Shown here: positions 12,285 through 20,043 of the stretch, piece after piece | Layout of the letters: the number at the start of each line of letters is the position of its first letter | How positions within the stretch are numbered: the first letter of the stretch is position 1 | IMG/VR virus record: IMGVR_UViG_3300011115_000428 | Location: 1 to 20,043 of that record | Length of the DNA: 20,043 nucleotides | From: a virus | Direction: 5' to 3' (one strand) | Position numbers and translations under genes: made by a program | The notes under the pieces: generated by a model | Told to the model about the DNA's origin: nothing | Databases searched by the model: none | Seen by the model: only the letters and a program-made list of their open reading frames with translations

Positions 12285-12308
12285 AAAAAATGTGTAATAT
12301 ACTACACA
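12285..12308 (-). terminator. Terminator after the SprT-like gene
   Basis: Minus strand: TGTGTA, loop GTATAT, TACACA, then TTTTTT, starting 5 nt after the stop codon. The stem is short and A/T-rich, so it is weaker than the others. Confidence 0.65.
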
Positions 12309-12313
12309 AAAAA

Positions 12314-12658
12314 CTAGATTGCTTTAGGATCGAAGTTGTATAACTCGGAGTAGACAGATTTAATACGAAGGAATTTAGCACCATGCAGATGGAAGTCATT
12401 ATCGCCACGAACATAGAGAGCTAAGTGAACCATTTCGTGAAGCAAAGTTTGAAATATAGTTGTGAAGTGCCCACATGCATTAGAACTAATTTGTATCTCC
12501 ATCTCTTCTTCGTCAAAACAACCGTATATATCTGGGTTCTTAATGACTTTGAATTTAACTTTGCATGACTTAGGCATAGGGAGTTTATTGAAAGGTGCCA
12601 TCTGGCACGCCATGTTGTACAGAATCTCTAAGTTCTTCTTGGTTAACGTGGTTTTCAT
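12314..12658 (-). CDS. SprT-like zinc metalloprotease
   Basis: 114 residues with the SprT-like core: TLLHEMVHLAL at 71-81 (H74, E75, H78), followed by FHLHGAKF with H92 as probable third ligand. The zinc-ribbon C-domain of full SprT is missing, as in many phage forms. Related eukaryotic Spartan enzymes digest DNA-protein crosslinks; the role in phages is unknown. There is no Shine-Dalgarno, and a perfect TATAAT ends 6 nt before the ATG, so the mRNA probably begins at the start codon (leaderless). It stands alone and diverges from the head operon. Confidence 0.85.
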   Translation of the reverse strand: MKTTLTKKNLEILYNMACQMAPFNKLPMPKSCKVKFKVIKNPDIYGCFDEEEMEIQISSNACGHFTTIFQTLLHEMVHLALYVRGDNDFHLHGAKFLRIKSVYSELYNFDPKAI

Positions 12659-12664
12659 GTTGGT

Positions 12665-12670
12665 ATTATA
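12665..12670 (-). promoter_or_regulatory. -10 box of a probable leaderless promoter
   Basis: Consensus TATAAT (12670-12665) with no good -35. Standard spacing puts the first transcribed base at the A of the ATG at 12658. Confidence 0.5.
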
Positions 12671-12681
12671 CTAAAATACAC

Positions 12682-12710
12682 TTGCAAAGATACTAAAAAA
12701 TCTATATATT
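12682..12710 (+). promoter_or_regulatory. Promoter of the head operon
   Basis: TTGCAA (12682-12687, 4 of 6), 17-nt spacer, TATATT (12705-12710, 5 of 6). Start near 12717, leader about 39 nt. It is back to back with the SprT-like promoter, in a 97-nt gap, so one regulator could control both. Confidence 0.5.
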
Positions 12711-12755
12711 ACGGGGATTGCTGCAAAAAATAACCAAAGGTGTAATCAGCGACAC

Positions 12756-13394
12756 ATGATAGATGTAAATACCCAAGAAAATCAAGAAGATACCATAGAT
12801 TTTAACGCAATCCTCATGCCATATATCGAGGAAAACGTGCCTATACCCAGAAATTCCAAAGAAGCACTGCCAGAAATGACGTCGGAGGACGAAGTTTTGC
12901 TACGTGCGCAAACAATTAAGGAAATTAGTGATATAACAGGTGAACAAATTGCACCAGACGCAAAAGATATGCATGATGCAGAGAAACTTGCGAAAGATAT
13001 GGTAGAAAACCCTAGTAAAAAGCAAGATTACAGCATATACCCCAACACAACCATAGCATTCTTAGCTGGCATGGTAGGTTCGATGAACCACATGATCGTA
13101 AAAGACCTAGCTGATTTAAAGTTATACGTGGTAAATAAATTAGTTGATATTGTAGAGAACTCTGAAAACGCTAAAGAACAAATCGCAGCCCTTCGCAGTA
13201 TAGGCGAGGTAGACGGCGTTGATGCATTCAAGAAGAAAACAGAAGTTACACACAAAATCGAGACAATGGAAGAAGTTGAAAAAGAACTTCTCGCGATGCT
13301 TAGTGAATTAAAACAAAAAGCATTATTAAAAGCGCCAGCTGAAACGATAGACGCAGAAGTTATAGAAGATGACACAACAGAAACTAACAACTAA
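12756..13394 (+). CDS. terS: Probable small terminase subunit
   Basis: 212 residues, identified mainly by its place directly before the large subunit. Acidic N-terminus (about 1-90), a hydrophobic helix region YPNTTIAFLAGMVGSMNHMIV (95-115), then long charged helices (LYVVNKLVDIVENSENAKEQI; TMEEVEKELLAMLSELKQKA) suited to forming the ring-shaped oligomer that recognises the packaging site. No DNA-binding helix-turn-helix is obvious. AAAGGTG lies 13 nt before the ATG, a weak start. The 3' end overlaps the large-subunit gene by 26 nt. Confidence 0.65.
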   Translation: MIDVNTQENQEDTIDFNAILMPYIEENVPIPRNSKEALPEMTSEDEVLLRAQTIKEISDITGEQIAPDAKDMHDAEKLAKDMVENPSKKQDYSIYPNTTIAFLAGMVGSMNHMIVKDLADLKLYVVNKLVDIVENSENAKEQIAALRSIGEVDGVDAFKKKTEVTHKIETMEEVEKELLAMLSELKQKALLKAPAETIDAEVIEDDTTETNN

Positions 13395-14904
13395 AGATAT
13401 AGAGGAGTTACAAAAGCTTTTTCAAGTAGCAGACCCAAAAGAAAAAGTTAAACTCCAAAGCCTTCTTAAAGCTTATAAAGTTAAGGCTGTTGAGAAGTCA
13501 GGCAAAGAAACATTTTTAGATTTTATACAACACGTGTACCCAGGGTACATGATAGGAGCGCATCATAGACACTTGGCACAAATATTTGAAGACATTGCTA
13601 ACGGAAAAAAGAAACGCGTTATTGTCAATATTGCACCAAGACATGGGAAATCTGAGCTTATCTCTTACTTGGCACCAGCGTGGTTTCTGGGTAAGTACCC
13701 ACATAAAAAAGTCATTATGGCATCTCACACAGCTGATCTTGCAGTTAATTTTGGTCGTCGTGTACGTAATCTTGTGGGTAGTGATGCGTATAAAGACATA
13801 TTTCCGCAAGTAGAGTTACAAGCTGACTCGAAGAGTGCATCACGTTGGGGTACTAATTTTAATGGTGAGTACTTTGCTATTGGTGTAGGTGGTGCCCTAG
13901 CAGGACGTGGTGCTGACTTATTTATTATTGATGACCCGCATTCAGAACAAGATGCTAAGTTAGGTAGGTCAGACGTCTTTTTACCAGCATGGGAATGGTT
14001 TCAATCAGGTCCTATACAACGTCTTATGCCAGGTGGATCTATCATCGTAGTGATGACTAGGTGGTCTAAGTTAGACTTAACCGGACAGATCGTTAACCAG
14101 ATGATTAAACAAGAAGGCGTAGATGAGTGGGAAGTTGTTGAGTTTCCTGCTATTATAGAAGATAAAGATGGGCATGAGAAAAGTCTTTGGCCTGAATTTT
14201 GGCCACTTGAAGAATTACTGGCAAAGAAGGCAGCGCTAGATGTACGGTACTGGAATGCTCAATACTTGCAAAACCCTGTGTCAGAAGAGGGTGCCTTAAT
14301 TAAAAGAGAGTGGTGGAAGATATGGGAGAAAGAAGATCCGCCAAACTGTGAATTCACTATTATGTCATTAGACGCGGCCCAAGAAACAAATAACCGAGCA
14401 GACTATAATTCTCTTACAACATGGGGCGTCTTTTTTAACGAAGAGACCAATAATTATAATATAATACTACTAAATGCTATTAAGGAAAGACTAGAGTTCC
14501 CTGAGTTAAAAGAATTAGTATTACGTGAGTATAAGGAATGGGAACCCGACGCACTCATAGTAGAAAAGAAATCTAACGGTGCAGCCCTCTATCAGGAGAT
14601 GAGAAGGATGGGTGTTCCGCTAGGGGAATTTACGCCGGGCAAAGGGCAAGATAAAATATCCAGAGTCAACTCGGTGGCAGATCTCTTTAGATCTGGTATA
14701 GTATGGGCTCCAGATAAACGTTGGGCACACGAAGTAATTGAAGAATGTAATGACTTTCCAAGCGGTTCGCACGATGACCAAGTGGACTCAACCACTATGG
14801 CGTTAATGCGCTTTAGGCAAGGTGGGTTTATAAGATTACCTAATGATGAGCCTGAAGATATACCAGGGTTTAGAAGTTCTAGAAATAAGTTGTATTTAGT
14901 TTAA
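13369..14904 (+). CDS. terL: Large terminase subunit
   Basis: 511 residues, the packaging motor ATPase and nuclease. ATPase: Walker A APRHGKSE at 89-96, Walker B LFIIDDP at 184-190 (D188, D189), and coupling motif VVMTRW at 227-232. RNase-H-like nuclease: MSLDAAQETNNRADYNSLTTW from 332 (D335), LIVEKKSNG around 397-404 (E399), and GSHDDQVDST at 466-475 (D469, D470, D473). The order and spacing match the headful type of TerL. Length is typical. The ATG at 13369 is embedded in the end of the small-subunit gene with only a weak AGAAG in front, so translation is probably coupled. Confidence 0.96.
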   Translation: MTQQKLTTKDIEELQKLFQVADPKEKVKLQSLLKAYKVKAVEKSGKETFLDFIQHVYPGYMIGAHHRHLAQIFEDIANGKKKRVIVNIAPRHGKSELISYLAPAWFLGKYPHKKVIMASHTADLAVNFGRRVRNLVGSDAYKDIFPQVELQADSKSASRWGTNFNGEYFAIGVGGALAGRGADLFIIDDPHSEQDAKLGRSDVFLPAWEWFQSGPIQRLMPGGSIIVVMTRWSKLDLTGQIVNQMIKQEGVDEWEVVEFPAIIEDKDGHEKSLWPEFWPLEELLAKKAALDVRYWNAQYLQNPVSEEGALIKREWWKIWEKEDPPNCEFTIMSLDAAQETNNRADYNSLTTWGVFFNEETNNYNIILLNAIKERLEFPELKELVLREYKEWEPDALIVEKKSNGAALYQEMRRMGVPLGEFTPGKGQDKISRVNSVADLFRSGIVWAPDKRWAHEVIEECNDFPSGSHDDQVDSTTMALMRFRQGGFIRLPNDEPEDIPGFRSSRNKLYLV

Positions 14905-14914
14905 GGATAAACAT

Positions 14915-17446
14915 ATGGCAATAGATAAAAGTGTATACCAAGCCCCAACGGGAATAGATCAAGATCCGCAAAATCCAGAAACGTCTGCGTTAAGTATTGA
15001 GATTGAGAATCCAGATTCAGTAACTCTAGATGATGGCAGCATGGAGATTACTATTACTCCAGGTAAAGAATCTGATGATGAGTTTAATGATAACTTAGCA
15101 GAAGAGATGGATGAGGGTCAGTTGACTGAGTTGTCAGGTGATTTGATTGGTGAATTTGATGCAGATATTAATTCAAGAAAAGATTGGCTTACTACATATG
15201 TAGATGGTCTAGAACTATTAGGTCTTAAAGTAGAAGATAGAACAGAACCATGGCCTGGTGCATGTAATGTGTATCATCCACTCATGACTGAAGCGCTAGT
15301 GAAGTTCCAAGCAGAAACGATGATGGAGACTTTCCCAGCAGCAGGTCCTGTCAAAACAATTATTGTAGGTAAACAAACTCCAGAAAAAGATGCCGCAGCA
15401 TTAAGAGTTAAAGATGATATGAACTATCAGCTTACTGACTTCATGCCTGAGTATCGTCCTGAACATGAAAGAATGTTATGGGGACTAGGGCTTGCTGGTA
15501 ACGCGTTCAAGAAAGTATATTACGATCCGAACTTAGCACGTCAAGTGTCTATGTATGTTCCAGCAGAAGATATTGTTGTACCTTATGGTGCGTCATCATT
15601 AGAAATGGCAGAACGTGTTACTCACGTGATGCGTAAGACTAAGAATGAGTTACGTAAACTTATGGTGGCTGGCTTCTACAAAGATGTAGATTTAGGTGAA
15701 CCGTTCCTAGACGTTGATGAAGCAGAGAAAAAGATTGCTGAGAAGATGGGCTTCAACCCAACGGAAGATGATCGCTATAAAATTTTAGAAATGCATGTTA
15801 ACTTGGATCTTGAAAATGGAGATTCAGAAGATGGCATAGCATTACCATATATTGTAACAATTGAAAAAGGTACAGGTACTATCTTAGCAATAAGACGTAA
15901 CTGGAATCCTGATGATAAGTTAAAAGCTAAACGTCAACACTTTGTTCATTATGGTTACATTCCAGGCTTTGGCTTTTATTGCTTTGGCTTAATCCATTTG
16001 ATAGGTGCCTTCGCAAAATCAGGTACTATGATCTTACGTCAACTTGTAGACGCAGGTACTCTATCGAACTTACCAGGTGGTATGAAGTCAAGAGGACTTC
16101 GTATTAAAGGAGATGATACTCCTATTGCTCCAGGTGAATGGAGAGATGTTGATGTACCATCAGGTGCTATCCGCGATAACATTTTACCGTTGCCTTATAA
16201 AGAACCTTCACAAGTTCTTAACCAGTTAATGAATCAAATCATTGAAGAAGGTAGAAGATTTGCTTCTGCTGCAGACATGAAAGTATCTGATATGAGTGCA
16301 AACTCACCAGTAGGTACTACATTAGCAATTCTAGAAAGAACTCTCAAAGTAATGTCAGCTGTTCAAGCGCGTATCTACTATGCGATGAAACAAGAGTTTA
16401 AATTACTTAAAGGCATTATTAGAGACTACACTCCTAAAGAATATTCATATGAACCAGATATTGGTGACAGACGTGCTAAACAATCAGATTATGATAACTG
16501 TGATGTTATACCTGTATCAGATCCTAACGCAGCTACCATGTCACAAAAAGTTGTGCAGTATCAAGCAGTTATGCAAATGGCACAACAATATCCACAAATA
16601 TACGACTTACCAGAATTAAATCGTCAAATGCTTGAAGTATTAGGCATTAAGAATATTGGTAAGTTAGTTCCAAGCGCAGAAGATAAGAAACCTAAAGATC
16701 CTGTGTCAGAAAATATGGATATCATTAATATGAAACCGGTTAAAGCATTTATCTATCAAGATCATCAAGCTCATTTATCAGTTCACATGGCAGCTATGCA
16801 AGACCCAAAACTTATGCAAATGATGAGTCAAAACCCGATGGCACAAGCAATTCAAGCCGCGGCTATGGCGCATATTAACGAACACATTGCATTTGAGTAT
16901 AGAAAACAACTAGAAGAACAATTAGGCGTACCATTACCTAATCCAGATGAAACATTACCTGAAGATGTTGAAGTTGAGTTATCTAGATTAACTGCAGCGG
17001 CAGCGCAAAAACTATTAGCTAAAGATCAAGGCGAAGCTCAGCAACAACAAGCTCAGCAACAGCAACAAGATCCGTTAGTTCAAATGCAACAACAAGAACT
17101 ACAACTTAAAGCACAAGACTTGCAAATTAAAGCTCAAAAAACTCAAGCAGATATTCAACTTGAACAACAAAAACTTGAATTTGAAAAAGAAAAACTTGCA
17201 TCTCATGAAAGAATTGAAGGTGTACGTATAGGGTCTAAAACAACAATAGATAAAAATAGACTTGAAGGAGACCAGATGTTACAAGGCGCTCGTTTAGGTA
17301 TGGACGCAGAGTTTAAAAAACAAGAGCATAGTCATAAACAAAAAGAAACAGCTATTAATGCAATTGACCGCTTAATGGAACATAAGCATAAAGTAGAAGA
17401 TCGGAATTTAATAAAGGAACAAAATAAACAACAACCCAAGGAGTAA
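14915..17446 (+). CDS. P22-type portal protein with long Q-rich C-terminal tail
   Basis: 843 residues, longer than most portals (P22 gp1 is 725). The core is recognisable: DINSRKDWLTTYVDGLELLG and EPWPGACNVYHPLMTEAL (about 83-132), then AGNAFKKVYYDPN, and the FHYGYIPGFG-like segment near 345-355. This fits the P22-like portal group. From about residue 700 the chain becomes a Q/K/E-rich helix (QQQQQ runs, then repeats like LKAQDLQIKAQKTQADIQLEQ), comparable to the barrel helix seen in P22. The protein forms the dodecameric ring at one head vertex where DNA enters. AAGGAT precedes the ATG, 10 nt after terL. Confidence 0.9.
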   Translation: MAIDKSVYQAPTGIDQDPQNPETSALSIEIENPDSVTLDDGSMEITITPGKESDDEFNDNLAEEMDEGQLTELSGDLIGEFDADINSRKDWLTTYVDGLELLGLKVEDRTEPWPGACNVYHPLMTEALVKFQAETMMETFPAAGPVKTIIVGKQTPEKDAAALRVKDDMNYQLTDFMPEYRPEHERMLWGLGLAGNAFKKVYYDPNLARQVSMYVPAEDIVVPYGASSLEMAERVTHVMRKTKNELRKLMVAGFYKDVDLGEPFLDVDEAEKKIAEKMGFNPTEDDRYKILEMHVNLDLENGDSEDGIALPYIVTIEKGTGTILAIRRNWNPDDKLKAKRQHFVHYGYIPGFGFYCFGLIHLIGAFAKSGTMILRQLVDAGTLSNLPGGMKSRGLRIKGDDTPIAPGEWRDVDVPSGAIRDNILPLPYKEPSQVLNQLMNQIIEEGRRFASAADMKVSDMSANSPVGTTLAILERTLKVMSAVQARIYYAMKQEFKLLKGIIRDYTPKEYSYEPDIGDRRAKQSDYDNCDVIPVSDPNAATMSQKVVQYQAVMQMAQQYPQIYDLPELNRQMLEVLGIKNIGKLVPSAEDKKPKDPVSENMDIINMKPVKAFIYQDHQAHLSVHMAAMQDPKLMQMMSQNPMAQAIQAAAMAHINEHIAFEYRKQLEEQLGVPLPNPDETLPEDVEVELSRLTAAAAQKLLAKDQGEAQQQQAQQQQQDPLVQMQQQELQLKAQDLQIKAQKTQADIQLEQQKLEFEKEKLASHERIEGVRIGSKTTIDKNRLEGDQMLQGARLGMDAEFKKQEHSHKQKETAINAIDRLMEHKHKVEDRNLIKEQNKQQPKE

Positions 17447-17450
17447 CTAA

Positions 17451-17645
17451 ATGGACCAAACGCTAGAGCTATTATTGTCTCGAATAGATGATCAGCGCAA
17501 AACAGTATTAATGAATTTGGGAGACGGGGCAGCAAAAGATTTTGCTTCGTACCAAAATATGATCGGATATATACGAGGTTTATCCGTAGCAGAAGGTATT
17601 ATTAAAGACCTCGCACAAAGAATGGAGACATATGACGATGAGTGA
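17451..17645 (+). CDS. 64-residue conserved head-operon protein
   Basis: MDQTLELLLSRIDDQRKTVL... then YQNMIGYIRGLSVAEGIIKDL: two amphipathic helices. AAGGAG 7 nt upstream; 4 nt after the portal stop, and 8-nt overlap with the next gene. A short partner of the portal or scaffold is likely, but no function is shown. Confidence 0.78.
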   Translation: MDQTLELLLSRIDDQRKTVLMNLGDGAAKDFASYQNMIGYIRGLSVAEGIIKDLAQRMETYDDE

Positions 17646-18084
17646 TCAAATACTCACAATGAATAAAAATCTGTTAGATGCAAATGGTCGACCGATTGTT
17701 ATTCCAACGTTAGACGCAGTAGAAGCAGAAGACATACCAATTGAAGAAAGAGGCTTACAGCTTCCAGAACCAAAAGGATATAAAATTTTATGTGCTATTC
17801 CTGACGCTTCAGAAACGTATAAAGGTGGTATTGTAAAAGCAGATTCAACTAGAACTGTAGAAGAACATTCAACTGTAGTTTTATTTGTAGTAAGAGTAGG
17901 TGACTTAGCTTATAAAGATGAAGTCAGATTTCCTACAGGTCCATGGTGTAAAGAGGGTGATTTTGTTTTAACGCGTGCATACGCGGGCACCAGATTTAAA
18001 ATTCACGGAAGAGAATTCCGCATTATTAACGACGACACAGTTGAGGGGGTTGTTCAAGATCCTCGCGGCTACACTCGCGCATAA
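17638..18084 (+). CDS. GroES-like co-chaperonin
   Basis: 148 residues from 17638 (150 if the ATG at 17632 is used; GGAG is 10 and 4 nt upstream respectively). After a roughly 45-residue N-terminal arm comes a co-chaperonin fold: KGYKILCAIPDASETYKGGIVKAD contains the mobile loop (SETYKGGIV) that binds GroEL, then STVVLFVVRVG, a GD...F turn (CKEGDFVLTRAYAG) and a last strand FKIHGREFRIINDDTVEGVV. This order matches Cpn10 (GroES) and phage T4 gp31. It would cap host GroEL, helping to fold the capsid protein. The gene order supports this: it sits immediately before scaffold and capsid. Confidence 0.72.
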   Translation: MSDQILTMNKNLLDANGRPIVIPTLDAVEAEDIPIEERGLQLPEPKGYKILCAIPDASETYKGGIVKADSTRTVEEHSTVVLFVVRVGDLAYKDEVRFPTGPWCKEGDFVLTRAYAGTRFKIHGREFRIINDDTVEGVVQDPRGYTRA

Positions 18085-18094
18085 GGAGTAATAT

Positions 18095-19129
18095 ATGGCT
18101 GAGCAAAAAGAAACTGAGATAGTATTTGAATATCCAGATGATATGGATATACCAGGTACGACGGGTAATAAAATACCTGAGGAAAAAGAAGTTTTCATTC
18201 AAACTGAAAAAAACGAAGTAAAAGTAGAAACAAAAGCAGATGACATTGATCTTGAAATTACAGATGATGACATTCCCGCTGCTGATAGAGGTAAAGAACC
18301 CTTACCTAAAGAAAAAGTAGACGAATTAGAAAATGACACTTTAGAAGATTATTCTGAACGAGTCAAACAACGTATGGCTCAACTTAAAAAAGTTTGGCAT
18401 GACGAAAGACGTGCTAAAGAAGCTGCTGACCGAGAACGTGAAGAAGCAGTTAAGTATGCAAAACAAATTGCTGATGAGAATAAAAAGTTAAAAACAACTT
18501 TAAGTTCTGGTGAAGAAGAATATATTAAAGCTGTAAGTAGTTCATTAGAACATCAGTTATCTATCGCTAAACGAGACTATCGTGAAGCTTATGATTCTGG
18601 TGATACTGATAAAATTATTGAAGCTCAATCTAAGATGAATGATACACAAATGCGTTTATCTCAAATGCAACAATATAAGCCTCAGTATAAAAACACTTTA
18701 CAAGAACCTGAAAAAGATGTATATATACAAGAAACTAGACCTCAAGTACCAAAGCCAGATTTAAGAGCTTTAAATTGGCAAGAAAAGAATGACTGGTTTG
18801 GTAAAGACGAAGAAATGACTAGTCTTGCTTTAGGTGTACATGAAAAATTAGTTAGAAGCGGGATTGATCCTTCTTCTGACGAATATTACCGTCGTATAGA
18901 TAGTACGATGCAGAAACGATTCCCAGAAAACTTTGGGGATGCAACGCTAGACGAGGACCAACCCGCCCAGCGCACTAAACCTTCGAATGTAGTTGCTCCG
19001 GCAACGCGTAGCACCGCGCCTAAAAAAGTGCGTCTGACGAAGACACAAGTAGCGTTAGCTAAGAAATTCGGGCTAACACCGGAACAATATGCAAGAGAAA
19101 CTTTAAAATTGGAGAACGCAAATGGATAA
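18095..19129 (+). CDS. Probable scaffolding protein
   Basis: 344 residues. Acidic, unstructured start (about 1-95), a long charged coiled coil (YSERVKQRMAQLKKVWHDER onward, 96-200), a Pro/Thr-rich linker (250-305), and a basic C-terminal helix (KKVRLTKTQVALAKKFGLTPEQYARET). Scaffold proteins use such a basic C-terminal helix to hold the capsid protein during procapsid assembly. It stands two genes before the capsid gene. No protease motif seen. AAGGAG precedes the ATG. Confidence 0.72.
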   Translation: MAEQKETEIVFEYPDDMDIPGTTGNKIPEEKEVFIQTEKNEVKVETKADDIDLEITDDDIPAADRGKEPLPKEKVDELENDTLEDYSERVKQRMAQLKKVWHDERRAKEAADREREEAVKYAKQIADENKKLKTTLSSGEEEYIKAVSSSLEHQLSIAKRDYREAYDSGDTDKIIEAQSKMNDTQMRLSQMQQYKPQYKNTLQEPEKDVYIQETRPQVPKPDLRALNWQEKNDWFGKDEEMTSLALGVHEKLVRSGIDPSSDEYYRRIDSTMQKRFPENFGDATLDEDQPAQRTKPSNVVAPATRSTAPKKVRLTKTQVALAKKFGLTPEQYARETLKLENANG

Positions 19130-19571
19130 TAATAGAATAGATCGTGAACAAGATACAAGAGATGATTTTCAAAGACCTGATAGCTGGAAACCTGCATCAT
19201 TACTACCTGAGTTTAAAAAGGTACCTGGTTGGGCTTATCGATGGATTCGTACAAGTGTCATGAACGAGGCTGATAATCTAAATGTATCCTCCAAAATGCG
19301 TGAAGGATGGGAACCCGTTAAATTAGCGGACCACCCTGAAATGAAATTAATGGTCGACCAAAACTCTCGCTTCAAAGAAGGCGTTGAAATTGGTGGATTA
19401 TTACTTTGCAAAATCCCAGAAGAGTTTGTTGCACAACGAAAGGCTCATTATGCTCAACAAGCAAAACAACAAGCCGAAGCAGTTGATAACAGCTTTATGA
19501 AACAGAATGATCCTAGAATGCCTCTCTTTGCAGAGTCAAAATCTACGACTTCATTCGGTAAAGGTAAATAA
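19122..19571 (+). CDS. Conserved head-assembly protein of unknown function
   Basis: 149 residues: a basic, aromatic WKPASLLPEFKKVPGWAYRWIR (23-44), then MREGWEPVKLADHPE (59-73), EIGGLLLCKIPEEFVAQRKAHY (89-110), and a flexible end RMPLFAESKSTTSFGKGK. I know this pattern from environmental tailed phages, always next to the capsid gene, with no proven function. It overlaps the scaffold gene by 8 nt; GGAG upstream. Confidence 0.75.
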   Translation: MDNNRIDREQDTRDDFQRPDSWKPASLLPEFKKVPGWAYRWIRTSVMNEADNLNVSSKMREGWEPVKLADHPEMKLMVDQNSRFKEGVEIGGLLLCKIPEEFVAQRKAHYAQQAKQQAEAVDNSFMKQNDPRMPLFAESKSTTSFGKGK

Positions 19572-19592
19572 TATAAATATAAGGAGATTACT

Positions 19593-20043
19593 ATGTCATA
19601 TCCAACAGTAACCGCTCCATACGGATTAAGACCTATTAATCGTTTTGACGGCATGCCATATGCTGGTGCTACTAATCAGTACCCAGTAACAAGTGGTCAA
19701 GCAGTTTATAACGGTCAAGTGGTTGCATTCGTAAATGGCGGTACAGTATCACCAGTAGCATCCCACACAGCTAGTACTTACGCTGTAGGTGTTGTAATGG
19801 GTGTTCAATACACAAACTCAACAGGTCAAACAGTGCAAGCTCAATATGCACCTTCATCAGGCGTATCAGATGTTATCGCTTATGTTGTAAATGATCCTGC
19901 TGCAGAGTTTAAAGTCGCAGTTACAGGTAATAATCAAACGATTACTCCAGTAGCAGGCACTGTTTTAAACACAAACGTTTTATTAGTAGTAGGTACAGGC
20001 GACACAGCAACAGGTAATATCAATTCATCTATTGATGGTACTT
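19593..20043 (+). CDS. Probable major capsid protein (partial)
   Basis: First 150 residues visible; the gene runs off the right edge. Starts MSYPTVTAPYGLRPINRFDG, then a beta-rich GATNQYPVTSGQAVYNGQVV region with many G, T, N, V. The opening 'APYGLRPIN' resembles probable capsid proteins of environmental phages with this gene order. AAGGAG (19581-19586) lies 6 nt before the ATG, a very strong start. A minor capsid or decoration protein is the main alternative. Confidence 0.62.
   Translation, partial: MSYPTVTAPYGLRPINRFDGMPYAGATNQYPVTSGQAVYNGQVVAFVNGGTVSPVASHTASTYAVGVVMGVQYTNSTGQTVQAQYAPSSGVSDVIAYVVNDPAAEFKVAVTGNNQTITPVAGTVLNTNVLLVVGTGDTATGNINSSIDGT

Larger units (their letters stand above)
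11883..12313. other. Gene-free 431-nt region
   Basis: No convincing gene on either strand. It holds the promoter at 11935-11962, a C-rich tract able to form a G-quadruplex on the minus strand (12023-12043), A/T-rich DNA, a small hairpin GCTAC-GCC-GTAGC (12269-12281) and the terminator after the SprT-like gene. GCAAAAAAT occurs at 12167-12175 and 12283-12291, and again at 12723-12731. Confidence 0.7.

Noticed and set aside
12167-12731. Three copies of GCAAAAAAT as possible regulator sites
   Set aside because: Low-complexity 9-mer in A-rich DNA; three hits in this region could be chance.
13028-13390. 120-codon minus-strand ORF inside the small terminase gene
   Set aside because: Serine-rich antisense shadow of a clear plus-strand gene.
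1-20043. CRISPR array, rRNA, tRNA, integrase, transposase or attachment site
   Set aside because: No regularly spaced repeats with unique spacers, no recombinase motifs and no tRNA cloverleaf were found on either strand.

Overview
The window is a piece of a tailed double-stranded DNA bacteriophage (Caudoviricetes). The evidence is a large terminase, a long P22-type portal, a scaffold-like protein, the start of a probable capsid gene, a phage-type family A DNA polymerase, and dense packing of tiny overlapping ORFs. The DNA is A/T-rich. Promoters resemble bacterial sigma-70 sites and most genes carry strong Shine-Dalgarno sequences. A proteobacterial host in water is a reasonable guess from the style of the structural genes, but nothing here proves the host.

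Layout. (1) Positions 1-8390, minus strand: about 33 genes read leftward as one long early operon, probably from a sigma-70-like promoter near 8475. Most encode 44-97 residue proteins of unknown function, joined by ATGA or TAATG overlaps. Recognisable members are a VRR-NUC nuclease, a DUF3310 protein, a SleB-type cell-wall hydrolase and, at the left edge, a family A DNA polymerase cut by the window. The polymerase has its own roughly 200-nt leader that can fold into a hairpin plus an H-type pseudoknot. Nine genes shorter than 60 codons are included here; eight lie in this operon and one (47 aa) follows the ArdC gene. (2) Positions 8391-9197: a gene-free stretch with two families of short repeats mirrored around a 36-nt pure A/T tract, the best candidate for the replication origin. 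(3) Positions 9198-12658, minus strand: a looser accessory region of short transcription units with their own promoters and hairpin terminators: a Gp88-like cysteine protein, an ArdC-type antirestriction protein, small unknowns, and a SprT-like metalloprotease. A 32-nt bipartite repeat sits in three of the gaps. (4) Positions 12659-12755: a divergent promoter region. (5) Positions 12756-20043, plus strand: the late head operon, in the order small terminase, large terminase, portal, 64-aa protein, GroES-like co-chaperonin, scaffold-like protein, conserved 149-aa protein, probable major capsid protein (cut by the right edge).

How it fits together: leftward genes take over the cell and replicate DNA, with the candidate origin and antirestriction gene near the operon head. 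Rightward genes build and fill the head, with a phage-encoded co-chaperonin placed just before scaffold and capsid, as expected if capsid folding needs a customised GroEL lid. The most interesting items are the mirrored iteron region, the bipartite 32-nt repeats, the polymerase leader pseudoknot, the co-chaperonin, a G-quadruplex-capable tract near 12023-12043, and a probable leaderless SprT-like gene.
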